64,000 nt of DNA, taken from an uncultured Bacteroidales bacterium (lineage in GTDB: Bacteria > Bacteroidota > Bacteroidia > Bacteroidales > Paludibacteraceae). The position numbers and the translations under genes are program-made. The notes under the pieces are model-generated. The model had not been told where the DNA came from. It saw only the letters and a list, made by a program, of their open reading frames with translations, and ran no database searches. The stretch is taken from NCBI GenBank assembly GCA_946414805.1, contig CAMKPZ010000003.1:1-64000 (forward strand), given 5' to 3'. Positions 15,299 through 24,100 of the stretch are shown one piece after another. The first letter of the stretch is position 1, and every line of letters begins with the position of its first letter.

Positions 15299-17647
15299 AT
15301 GAAAAAATTATTTACCACTTCCCTCTTCGCATCTCTATTATCCCTCTCCGTCTTTGCAACGGATTACACCGTGGAACCAACTACGGCAATTAAAAGCAAC
15401 ACTATTCCTATTTTTCGGAGTAGTTCTTCAATGAGAGGATCTATCACCCAGCAGATATATTTGCCTTCAGAGTTCACTCCATCAGGAGCTTCTGCAGGTA
15501 ATATTACAGCTGTTACATTTTATTATGCTGCAAAAGATGCCAACAGCGTTAATGAGTTCTCTCGTTCAATAGAAATATGGTTATCAGAGACTGAAGTCAA
15601 TGCGTATTCATTGGATAAGGTAAGCACAACCTATAATTCAAAGTTTTTACCCAAAGGGACTAAAGTGTTTGACGGTAATTTAGTTACAGAAGGTGGTATA
15701 ACTGATAGTGATGGAGCTAAAACGCTGAAATTAACTTTCAATGTAACTCAATTCCCTTGGGATGGTTCAAGCAATATTGTACTGACGCTTTATGACAAAT
15801 CTACCACAAACGTAGGTGATAATGCGTATAATTATTTAAAATTTTATATAACAGCAACAGACCATGCACGTTTTGTTCATCAACAATGGGTATATAGTAC
15901 ATATAGTTTTACGGACGACAGAGAGGCTTGGATGGCAAATTTACATGAACGATATGGATTCGCTTTCGGATCGGGAGTATCCGATTCTATTGGTTATGCC
16001 AATAAGCGAAATTACATCCCTAAAACAACTTTTACCATCGTCACTCCCATCCCCGCTCCTGAAAATCTCTCTGCAAGCAGTATAACCACTTCTTCTGCTC
16101 GTCTCTCATGGGACGCTGTAACAGATGCTACCTCTTACAATGTACGCTGGGGTACAACTTCCGGTAGTTTAAGCGAGAGCGCAGAAGGTGTTACCAATAC
16201 CTATTTGGATATTGATGAATTGGAGGATGGTACAACCTATTATTTTGATGTTCAGGCGGTAACTGAAGATGGCGAAAGTGCCTTTGCGTCTGAGGTATCG
16301 TTTGAAACCACTGCCATCACTCATGAACATAATGGTATCACTTTCTCCAAATGGTCTTTTACTAACTCTCTTCCTACTTCCGGCAACTACTATTTAAAAG
16401 AAGATGTGCTCTTTACTTTGGATAACCCGGATGTCACCCTTACTGGCGATCTAAACCTTTGTTTAAACGGCAAAACAGCCACTTTGGGTATAAATAGAAT
16501 AATTGTTCCTAATGGAAAAACGCTCACTATCTATGATAGCGAAGGCGACGGAAAGATTACGAGTTTCTATCCGGGTAGTAATGGCGCAATACTATCATCT
16601 GGCTTGATAACTATCCAAGAAGGAGGAACGCTGATCCTCCATGAAGGAGAAATAGAAAACACGTATGTAACAGATGAGGATGGCGTATCTATCGCTATCT
16701 GCAATCAAGGAACACTACAGTTATCCGGAGCACCGAAATTAACAAGCGGAACGATAGATATTTTCTTGGCAACAGGAAAAATAATCACTATTGATGGTAT
16801 TCTATCAACTCTCGAACCATACAGTGTTTATAAAGAATTAACAGGAGATTTTACATCTGGTTGGAGTACGTACATGAGTACTACAGATCCATGTCTGTAT
16901 TTTACGACAGTGAAGTCCGGTCAAGGAGTTTGTTTGAATGGTAGTGAGTCAAGAATAGTTTCGGCTTTTTCTTTTGATGGCACTGTCAACAACAATTCCA
17001 CTATTTCCTCCAACTCAGGTCAATTAGTAAATGTAACTCTTGCAAATCGAGATATCACCTCCGCCTCGTACAACACCCTCTGTTTGCCTTTCGCCCTCAC
17101 AGACGACCAGCTGCAATCAGTCTTCGGCTCCGGCTATGACCTTGAGGAATTTACCGGCTCTTACGTCAACGGCGAAGAATTGGATCTTTCCTTCAGCAAA
17201 GTAACATCCTCCCCCTTCCTCACCGCCGGAAAGCCTTATCTCATTCGGCCCTCCGAAGATGTTTCCAACCCAACCTTTACCGGTGTTACTATTTCGGCTA
17301 CAAGTCCGGTGGACCAAACGAGCGATACATACGTATCTTTCCACGGTGTATTCGCTCCAACCGAACTTGCGGCAAACAACCGTAACCTCCTCTTCCTCGG
17401 TGCCGCCAACACCCTTTTCTGGCCTAACGAAACAGCACCGATCTACGGCTTCCGCGCGTACTTTGAAATAAAAGGTTCGGCTGCACAAGCGGCTAAACGC
17501 GCACGTATAGTGAACCGTACCGACGAACCAACAGCGATTGATCAAACCGCTGCAACCGCTCAACCTGCCAAACGCCTTGTGAACGGTCAGCTCCTCATCG
17601 ATTTCAACGGCAAAACCTATAATGCGCAAGGCATCCTGATCAAATAA
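15299..17647 (+). CDS. Secreted fibronectin-III protein with C-terminal sorting-like tail
   Basis: The 782-residue protein has a signal peptide (MKKLFTTSLFASLLSLSVFA). An N-terminal beta-rich region of about 230 residues precedes one fibronectin type III domain (PAPENLSASSITTSSARLSW to DVQAVTEDGESAFASEV, about residues 250-340). Further beta-rich sequence carries a carbohydrate-binding-like pattern. The end, KRLVNGQLLIDFNGKTYNAQ plus GILIK, matches the style of tails on other secreted Bacteroidales proteins and of the 11915-14890 product. A surface or secreted binding role is inferred; no enzyme site is recognised. Codon use is more AT-rich in the first two thirds than in the last 200 codons, which might reflect domain shuffling. 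Confidence 0.8.
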   Translation: MKKLFTTSLFASLLSLSVFATDYTVEPTTAIKSNTIPIFRSSSSMRGSITQQIYLPSEFTPSGASAGNITAVTFYYAAKDANSVNEFSRSIEIWLSETEVNAYSLDKVSTTYNSKFLPKGTKVFDGNLVTEGGITDSDGAKTLKLTFNVTQFPWDGSSNIVLTLYDKSTTNVGDNAYNYLKFYITATDHARFVHQQWVYSTYSFTDDREAWMANLHERYGFAFGSGVSDSIGYANKRNYIPKTTFTIVTPIPAPENLSASSITTSSARLSWDAVTDATSYNVRWGTTSGSLSESAEGVTNTYLDIDELEDGTTYYFDVQAVTEDGESAFASEVSFETTAITHEHNGITFSKWSFTNSLPTSGNYYLKEDVLFTLDNPDVTLTGDLNLCLNGKTATLGINRIIVPNGKTLTIYDSEGDGKITSFYPGSNGAILSSGLITIQEGGTLILHEGEIENTYVTDEDGVSIAICNQGTLQLSGAPKLTSGTIDIFLATGKIITIDGILSTLEPYSVYKELTGDFTSGWSTYMSTTDPCLYFTTVKSGQGVCLNGSESRIVSAFSFDGTVNNNSTISSNSGQLVNVTLANRDITSASYNTLCLPFALTDDQLQSVFGSGYDLEEFTGSYVNGEELDLSFSKVTSSPFLTAGKPYLIRPSEDVSNPTFTGVTISATSPVDQTSDTYVSFHGVFAPTELAANNRNLLFLGAANTLFWPNETAPIYGFRAYFEIKGSAAQAAKRARIVNRTDEPTAIDQTAATAQPAKRLVNGQLLIDFNGKTYNAQGILIK

Positions 17648-17674
17648 ATAATAAACACGAATAAACAAGCAATT

Positions 17675-17833
17675 ATGAAAGCAAAAAAGATATATTCTTC
17701 TCCCTCAATGGCCCGGCAACCCTTCGCTGCGGTATCAATCCTCTGTGCCAGTACTCCTGTACCCTCCAGCCGTATTGGAGGCGGTACTCTCACCGGCGGT
17801 AACTCCGGCGCAAACCCGACAACTGCCTTCTAA
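17675..17833 (+). CDS. 52-residue peptide of unknown function
   Basis: The ATG at 17675 opens 52 codons ending at TAA 17831. The peptide starts MKAKKIYSSPSMARQ and ends in a Gly/Thr/Asn-rich stretch (GGGTLTGGNSGANP). Short ORFs with an MK-K-K-IY-P start and a Gly-rich end are common in Bacteroidales and often follow secreted-protein genes. It lies 27 bases after the 782-residue gene and is probably on the same transcript. Codon use is normal. Function unknown; a bacteriocin- or signal-like peptide is one option, without direct evidence. Nothing is seen in the short spacer after it until the next promoter. Confidence 0.5.
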   Translation: MKAKKIYSSPSMARQPFAAVSILCASTPVPSSRIGGGTLTGGNSGANPTTAF

Positions 17834-17898
17834 CCACTCCGCCTGACAAGAACTATCCGCAGGTATTTTCCCCATTTACCAATAAAAAATGATTTTTT

Positions 17899-17930
17899 CT
17901 TGCATATGTCATAAAAAAAGTGTACCTTTG
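17899..17930 (+). promoter_or_regulatory. Bacteroidetes promoter for the DUF5606 - Nif3-like - zinc ribbon genes
   Basis: CTTG 17899-17902 and TACCTTTG 17923-17930. Confidence 0.7.
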
Positions 17931-17955
17931 CACCCGATTTTGAAAATTGACAATC

Positions 17956-18390
17956 ATGGCAGCTGAAGAAAAAACTACTTTGAGAGAGATTCTCGCCATC
18001 ACCGGCAAGCCCGGTTTATACAAACTCGTTTCCCGCGGCAACAATATGTTGATCGTTGAATCCCTCGTGGACGGCAAGCGTACGCCTACCTATGCACGCG
18101 ACAAGATCGTTGCTCTCAGCGATGTATCGATGTTCACCGATTCCGAGGATGTCCGCCTTTGCGATGTGCTCACTTCCGCAGGGAAGAAAGAAGGCTTGAA
18201 GCCCGTAGCGATGGATCCCAAGAAAGCAGCCAATAACGAACTGCACGCTTGGTTTGACGAGGTCCTCCCTAACTGGGATCGAGACCGCGTTTACCCCTCT
18301 GACATCCGCAAACTCATTCAGTGGTACAATATTCTGGTCAATGCCGGAGTAACCGATTTCACCATTGAGGAGGAGACCGCTGCCCTTTAG
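17956..18390 (+). CDS. DUF5606 family protein
   Basis: The 144-residue protein from ATG 17956 matches the DUF5606 family of Bacteroidetes: LREILAITGKPGLYKLVSRG, then MLIVESLVDGKRTPTYARDK and IQWYNILVNAGV. No catalytic residues are known and the function is undescribed. It is followed after 20 bases by a Nif3-like gene and then a C4 zinc-ribbon gene, a conserved Bacteroidetes neighbourhood, which hints at a shared role. The promoter 26 bases upstream fixes the start. Confidence 0.85.
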   Translation: MAAEEKTTLREILAITGKPGLYKLVSRGNNMLIVESLVDGKRTPTYARDKIVALSDVSMFTDSEDVRLCDVLTSAGKKEGLKPVAMDPKKAANNELHAWFDEVLPNWDRDRVYPSDIRKLIQWYNILVNAGVTDFTIEEETAAL

Positions 18391-18410
18391 GGCGATCGGC
18401 TTTTGAAAAC

Positions 18411-19238
18411 TTGCTTTTAAAAAGCATTATTGATAGCATAGAGTCTGTAGCGCCACGGAGTGCCCAGGAGCAATGGGATAACTCGGGAATGCAGATAGGT
18501 GACACAGGACGTGATATCACATCCGTTCTCTTGACCACAGATGTTACGCCGGCTGTGGTCGATGAAGCCGTTATGCTTGGTTGTGACCTGATTGTCTCCC
18601 ATCATCCTTTGCTTTTTCATGGTCTCAAACAGATCTGCGGCCAGTCGCCGCAGGCACGTGTCGTGGAGACGGCTGTCCGCCATAACATAGCGATCTATTC
18701 CGCCCATACCAGCCTTGACTCTGTGCAAGGCGGCATCAACACCCGTCTCGCGGATCTGCTTGGTATTAAGAAGTATCGTATTCTGGTGCCTTCCTCTCCG
18801 TCCGGTAATCCCGGTCTCTCAGGAAACGCCTCTCTCTCCGCACAGACCGGACTCGGTATCATAGGTTCTTTGCCCCAACCCATGACTTTTGATGCGTTCC
18901 TGTCTCTCGTCCGTGATACCCTCCATACAACGTATATCCGCTACACCCTCCCTCCGCAAAAGGGCAATGGCCAATCATCAGTCACCACCGTCGCTCTTTG
19001 TGGCGGAAGCGGAGCGGAGTTTATATCCGAAGCAATCCGCCAAGGCGCGGATGTCTATCTCACGGCGGACTGCAAATACCATGAGTTCCAGGATGCCGAA
19101 GGACAGATAGCCCTTGTCGATATCGACCATTGGGTCAGCGAACGCCATGCGCGGGAAATCTTCCGCGACATCATCACTCCCTTGGGAGTACCCTGTTTCA
19201 TTAGCAAATCAGATAAAACACCAATTAACATATACTAG
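18411..19238 (+). CDS. Nif3-like dinuclear metal centre protein (DUF34)
   Basis: A 275-residue cytoplasmic protein of the Nif3/YbgI family. The di-metal site residues are in DLIVSHHPLLFHG (His-His), SAHTSLDSVQGGIN and DCKYHEFQD with DIDHWVSERHAREI. Family members form toroidal hexamers and are linked to cofactor or GTP cyclohydrolase-like chemistry, but the role is unsettled. Many Bacteroidetes homologues carry a central PII-like insert of about 100 residues; this one lacks it and has only a short low-complexity linker (SGNPGLSGNASLSAQT) at that place. The start is TTG 18411; no ATG is available nearby in frame. Confidence 0.88.
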   Translation: MLLKSIIDSIESVAPRSAQEQWDNSGMQIGDTGRDITSVLLTTDVTPAVVDEAVMLGCDLIVSHHPLLFHGLKQICGQSPQARVVETAVRHNIAIYSAHTSLDSVQGGINTRLADLLGIKKYRILVPSSPSGNPGLSGNASLSAQTGLGIIGSLPQPMTFDAFLSLVRDTLHTTYIRYTLPPQKGNGQSSVTTVALCGGSGAEFISEAIRQGADVYLTADCKYHEFQDAEGQIALVDIDHWVSERHAREIFRDIITPLGVPCFISKSDKTPINIY

Positions 19239-19291
19239 ACTTCCTAGGTCTCCTGGATTTCCCAGGTCTCCTGGACAAAATTCAAAACATT

Positions 19292-20026
19292 ATGCCCAGA
19301 GTAAAAGAATTAACGGTAGAGGACAAACTCAAATACCTCTACGAACTGCAGCAAGTGGACACTAAGATTGATAACCTGCGCACCTTAGCCGGTGAGCTGC
19401 CGCAGGAGGTAAAAGACATGGCAGATGAGGTGGAAGGACTCAAGACCCGTCTCAGCAACATCGAGAACGAGATCAAAGAGTGCGAGACCCAGATCTCCGA
19501 TCACCGTGTCCGTACCGAGAATGCCAACGCTTCGATCTCCCGTTACAAGGAGCAGCAGAATAGCGTTCGCAACAACCGTGAGTTCGATAACCTCAATAAA
19601 GAGATTGAGTATCAGGAACTTGAGATCGAGGCTTCACAGCGTAAGATCAAGCATTTTACGGCGGAGCTTGAGGCTCGTACTGCCGACAAAGCGAAAACAA
19701 CCAAGGATATCGAGGAGCGTACTGTCGATCTGAACCAGAAGCGTTCGGAACTCGACCAGATCCTTTCTGAGACCAAGGCGGAGACGGAAGCGCTTGTCCT
19801 CCGTTCAAGCGAACTCGAGAAGAAGATCGACGAGCGTCTGCTCACCGGTTTCAAACGCATCCGTAAGAATGCACGTAACGGTCTGGCTGTCGTCAAGATC
19901 GAGCGTGACTCTTGCGGCGGCTGCCACGCCAAGATCCCTGCTCAGCAGCAACTCGACATCCGTACCCGCAAGAAGATTATTGTCTGTGAGTTCTGCGGTA
20001 GAATATTAGTAGACCCAGACATGTAA
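19292..20026 (+). CDS. C4-type zinc ribbon coiled-coil protein
   Basis: The 244-residue protein has a long antiparallel coiled coil (about residues 15-170, heptads rich in Glu, Lys and Leu) followed by a zinc ribbon with CGGCHAKI and CEFCGRIL. This is the architecture of the CT398/YbjX-like C4 zinc-ribbon family, thought to bind nucleic acid or to act in secretion. It follows the Nif3-like gene by 53 bases; the gap holds an imperfect repeat of CCTAGGTCTCCTGGA type (19240-19275). The last 50 bases overlap the convergent CPBP gene. Confidence 0.85.
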   Translation: MPRVKELTVEDKLKYLYELQQVDTKIDNLRTLAGELPQEVKDMADEVEGLKTRLSNIENEIKECETQISDHRVRTENANASISRYKEQQNSVRNNREFDNLNKEIEYQELEIEASQRKIKHFTAELEARTADKAKTTKDIEERTVDLNQKRSELDQILSETKAETEALVLRSSELEKKIDERLLTGFKRIRKNARNGLAVVKIERDSCGGCHAKIPAQQQLDIRTRKKIIVCEFCGRILVDPDM

Positions 20027-20840
20027 TCACTGCGCTCATTACGCCTAACCACCATGTATCGCCGGCACCTAACGTGTCGGCGATATTGATTTCGCCCTCT
20101 TCTGCGCAGAAATAATAACTCAGCACCGCTGCAAAATTATTGGTGAAATGCATTACGATCGGCACCCAGAGACTGCCGCTCCACGCAAACGCGTATCCTA
20201 AGATCGCGCCTAACAGCATACGCGGGATAAAGCCGAAAAACTGCATATGTATGGCGGAGAAAAGAATAGCTGTCGTCCATACCGCCAGATGCATCTTTAT
20301 CTTTTGTTCTTGGCCGCCTTGCCCCCTGTACATGATCTGCTGCAGCGTTCCGCGGAAAGTCAGTTCTTCCGTGAGCGCCGGATGCAAAGCCATCAGACCG
20401 ATCACACCGAGCAATTCTGTAAAGTTGTCTGCCTGCAGAAAACGCTTCGTGATCTCTGATGCCTTCTCTTCCTGTTCGCGCATAAATTGTTCGATGAAAT
20501 CGAGACTTTCTGGCAAATTCAGCCGTCCGTTGAGGTCTGCAAACAGGTTGATCGCAGGCAGCGCCGCTAACATGATTCCTACCCCCCATAACAGATACTC
20601 CCATCGCCCTATACGATCCATCCGGAGCCAGCGGAACGGTTTCTGCTTCTCGTCCCATAACATCGCACACAGGATCGGCGGAATGGCGAATGTGCATAGC
20701 GTCTGCGTAAACTGAAGCCATCTCAACGACCTTATTGATTGATCGCCGCCGGACAGCAAACCCCATGCCGTAGCGGCTGTAAACGTGAAGGCAAACATAA
20801 GGCCGAACCACGTGATAATACGAATAATCCCTCTTTTCAT
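19977..20840 (-). CDS. CPBP family intramembrane glutamic endopeptidase
   Basis: The 287-residue protein has about eight membrane helices and the Abi/CPBP core: EELTFRGTLQQ (catalytic Glu-Glu and Arg), AIHMQFFGFIPRMLLGAILG and HFTNNFAAVL (catalytic His-rich helices). Bacterial members are Rce1-like proteases involved in bacteriocin immunity or protein processing. It reads from its own promoter 35 bases upstream. Its 3' end is antisense to the zinc-ribbon gene for 50 bases. Confidence 0.85.
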   Translation of the reverse strand: MKRGIIRIITWFGLMFAFTFTAATAWGLLSGGDQSIRSLRWLQFTQTLCTFAIPPILCAMLWDEKQKPFRWLRMDRIGRWEYLLWGVGIMLAALPAINLFADLNGRLNLPESLDFIEQFMREQEEKASEITKRFLQADNFTELLGVIGLMALHPALTEELTFRGTLQQIMYRGQGGQEQKIKMHLAVWTTAILFSAIHMQFFGFIPRMLLGAILGYAFAWSGSLWVPIVMHFTNNFAAVLSYYFCAEEGEINIADTLGAGDTWWLGVMSAVITCLGLLIFYRRTHRQ

Positions 20841-20844
20841 GCTG

Positions 20845-20876
20845 CAAAAGTACTACAAAAATTGCACATACGCAAA
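20845..20876 (-). promoter_or_regulatory. Bacteroidetes promoter for the CPBP protease
   Basis: Minus-strand TTTG (20873-20876) and TACTTTTG (20845-20852). A near-copy of this promoter lies 233 bases upstream at 21078-21109. Confidence 0.7.
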
Positions 20877-20882
20877 TTTTCA

Positions 20883-21010
20883 GCATGAAATTTTTAAAAT
20901 ATAATAATCCATTATTATATATTGGAGGCTTTATTATGGGCTTGGGTGCTTGCACATAAAGGCCATAATTAGGTCTCCAATTAAGAGTTTACTCTTTAAA
21001 AATTTCATGC
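20883..21010. repeat. 128-base element with perfect terminal inverted repeats and cloverleaf-like fold
   Basis: GCATGAAATTTTTAAA at 20883-20898 pairs perfectly with 20995-21010. Inside are three further stems: ATAATAAT/ATTATTAT (20901-20908 with 20911-20918), a two-part stem (20921-20927 with 20975-20981, then 20933-20939 with 20963-20969), and AAGAG/CTCTT (20983-20987 with 20992-20996). The shape is one closing stem with three arms. It is not a tRNA: sizes, loops and conserved bases do not fit. It may be a small mobile palindromic element or a structured RNA read from the minus-strand promoter at 21078-21109. A 24-codon minus frame (MKFLKSKLLIGDLIMAFMCK and four more residues) runs through it. 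Confidence 0.7.
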
Positions 21011-21030
21011 ATAATGGCGTATGTACCGCA

Positions 21031-21078
21031 GGACGCGAACGTATATTCGGGGGAATGCTCAAAGAGCAGGCGGCGTCC
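21031..21078. other. Second multi-branched hairpin next to the 128-base element
   Basis: GGACGC 21031-21036 pairs with GCGTCC 21073-21078. Between them lie CGAA..TTCG and TGCTC-AAA-GAGCA (21056-21068). Together with the element at 20883-21010 this makes nearly 200 bases of dense secondary structure. Confidence 0.55.
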
Positions 21079-21109
21079 GAAAGTACTACAAATTTTTCAT
21101 ATACGCAAA
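21078..21109 (-). promoter_or_regulatory. Second minus-strand promoter, upstream of the structured element
   Basis: Minus-strand TTTG (21106-21109) and TACTTTCG (21078-21085). The core is nearly the same as the CPBP promoter at 20845-20876, as if the promoter had been duplicated around the element. Confidence 0.5.
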
Positions 21110-21114
21110 TTTTT

Positions 21115-21146
21115 TTTGTATATGTCAAAAAAAAGCAGTAACTTTG
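21115..21146 (+). promoter_or_regulatory. Bacteroidetes promoter for ileS
   Basis: TTTG 21115-21118 and TAACTTTG 21139-21146. Confidence 0.7.
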
Positions 21147-21182
21147 CAGCCGTTTTTTATGCCAAAAGATTAATTACTTAAT

Positions 21183-24100
21183 ATGAAACATTTTAACGAA
21201 TACAAGCAAATGAATTTGCCCCTGTTGAGCCGCGAGGTGCTGGAGCAATGGGAGAAAGAAGGGTTATTTGAAAAGAGTATTTCTACGCGGGAGGGCCATC
21301 CGCAGTTCCTTTTCTTCGAGGGACCTCCTTCGGCGAACGGTATGCCGGGTATCCACCATGTCATGGCGCGTACCATCAAGGATACTTTCTGCCGTTTCAA
21401 AACGATGCAGGGCTATCAGGTCCGCCGCAAAGCCGGATGGGACACACACGGCCTGCCTGTCGAATTGGGCGTGGAGAAGATGCTGGGTATCAAGAAAGAG
21501 GATATCGGTAAGAAGATCACCGTCGATGAGTACAACGCCGCCTGCCGCCGGGAGGTCATGAAATACACCAAGGAGTGGACCAACCTCACCAAGCAGATGG
21601 GCTACTGGGTGGATCTCGATAACCCGTATATCACGTACGACAACAAGTATATCGAGACTCTCTGGTACTTGCTCAAAGAGCTGTACAAGAAAGGCTATAT
21701 GTACAAAGGTTACACCATTCAGCCTTATTCGCCTATGGCGGGAACGGGTCTGGCAAGCCATGAACTCAACCAGCCCGGCTGTTACCGTGATGTCAAGGAT
21801 CTCACCTGCACCGCGCTCTTCAAGCTAAAACCTTCAAACAGTTTCAAACTGTCAAACGGCGAGGCCGCATATATCATCGCGTGGACCACTACGCCGTGGA
21901 CATTGCCTTCCAACACTGCCCTTTGTGTCGGTCCGAAGATTGACTACGTGGCCGTAAAACGGCCTTCCTCCCTCTCCTCGGAAGAGGGTCGGGGAGAGGT
22001 GATTATCCTCGCCGAAGCGCGTCTGGATGCCTACCGCAAAGAACTCTGCGGTACGGACGAGGAGGGTAATCTGCTCCAGCCGGAGATCGTTTGGAGAGGC
22101 AAAGGCACAGACCTTGTCGGACTCCGATACGAGCAGCTCTTCCCCTGGGTCAAACCGATTGACTATATCAAGGATACCAATACCATCATAGACCGTTCGG
22201 CGGACGCTTTCCGTGTCATCCCGGGTGATTATGTCACCACCGAGGATGGTACCGGTATCGTGCATATCGCGCCTACTTTCGGTGCGGATGACAAGAAGGT
22301 GGCGGATGCAGCAGGAGTGCCGGGATTGTATATGCTCACCCGTAACTGCGAACTCCGCCCGATGGTGGATTTCAGCGGTAAGTACTGGCTGACGGAGGAG
22401 CTCGACGAGAGGTTTGTCAACGGATATGTCAACCGTGCGCTCTATGACCCTTGGGCGGGACAGTTCGTCAAGAATGCCTACGACCGCGAGAATTTCTGGA
22501 CCAATGACAAATACGACGAAGCCAAGGCCTTGAAGGCGGAGAATCTGGACCTCCGTCTCTGCATGTTCATGAAGCAGAACGGACTGGTGTTCAAGACGGA
22601 GAAACATGTCCATAATTATCCGCATTGCTGGCGGACCGATACGCCGATCATCTATTATCCGCTTGACTCATGGTTCATCCGCTCCACCAAGGCGCGCGAC
22701 GAGATGATCGCACTCAATAAGACCATCAACTGGCAACCCGAATCGACCGGTACCGGCCGTTTCGGCAAATGGCTGGAGAACCTCAATGACTGGAACCTCT
22801 CCCGTTCGCGTTACTGGGGAACGCCTCTCCCGATCTGGAGAACCGAGGATGGAAAAGAAGAGATCTGTATCGGTTCGATCGCGGAATTGTTCGATGAAAT
22901 CGACAAATCTGTCAAGGCGGGCTTCATGACTGCCAATCCCTGGCCGAACCATAAACCCGGTGATTATTCGAAGGCGAACTACGATCCTTCCGTCATCGAT
23001 CTCCACCGTCCGTACGTGGACTCGATCATCCTTGTCTCGCCGTCCGGCAAACCCATGAAGCGTGACCTGGACCTCATCGATGTATGGTTCGATTCCGGCG
23101 CCATGCCCTATGCCCAGAACCACTATCCCTTCGAGAACGCCGATCTGCCGCGTACCGCCGACTTCATCTCCGAAGGCGTCGATCAGACCCGCGGATGGTT
23201 CTTCACACTCCATGCCATCCATACCATGATCGAAGGTAAAGTGGCATACAAGAATGTCATCTCCAACGGTCTGGTGCTCGATAAGAACGGTAGTAAGATG
23301 TCCAAACGGCTCGGCAATGCCGTCGATCCTTTCGGAGCACTCGATACATACGGAGCCGATCCGGTACGCTGGTATATGCTCACCAACTCCAGTCCGTGGG
23401 AGAACCTCAAGTTCGATCCCGAAGGAGTTGAAGAAGTCCAACGTAAGTTCTTCGGCACCCTCTATAACACCTACTCCTTCTTCGCCCTCTACGCCAATGT
23501 GGATGGATGGGAGCCTTCAGCCGTCAGCCTTCAGCCGTCAGCTTTCAGCGAAATCGACCGTTGGATCCTCTCCAAGCTCAACTCCCTCGTTAAGGAGGTC
23601 ACCGGGGCGTACGAAGCCTACGAACCTACCAAAGCCGGGCGTGCTATCTCCGATTTCGTGCAGGACGATCTCTCCAACTGGTATGTGCGCCTCAACCGCA
23701 AGCGTTTCTGGGGTGGCGAGATGAATGCGGACAAACAGGCGGCATACACCACGCTCTATACCTGTCTCAAGACGATCGCGCAACTCATGGCGCCCAACGC
23801 ACCCTTCTTTGCGGACCGTCTATACCGCGATTTGACCGGTGAAACCGTGCATCTGAGCACTTGGCCTGTAGCCGATGAAGCGCTTATCGACACAACACTT
23901 GAGCGCCAGATGTACCTCGCGCAGCAGGCTACCTCCATGATCCTTTCGCTCCGCAAACGCGCTGAGAAGAACGTGCGCCAGCCGCTACAGAAAGCCGTCA
24001 TCCCGACGCCTGATCAGGAGACTACCGATGCCCTTCTGCACGTAGCTGACCTCATCAAATCCGAAGTGAACGTGAAGGAACTGGTCATCGTTCCTGCCGA

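Noticed and set aside
20883..21010. tRNA or tmRNA reading of the cloverleaf-like element
   Set aside because: A 16-base closing stem, AT-rich arms and lack of a TTCRA loop, anticodon arm size and CCA-side features exclude a tRNA.
20934..21128. 64-codon minus-strand frame through the structured element
   Set aside because: It starts inside the ileS promoter region and crosses the second minus promoter; composition is not gene-like. A shorter 24-codon frame inside the element is mentioned but not called.
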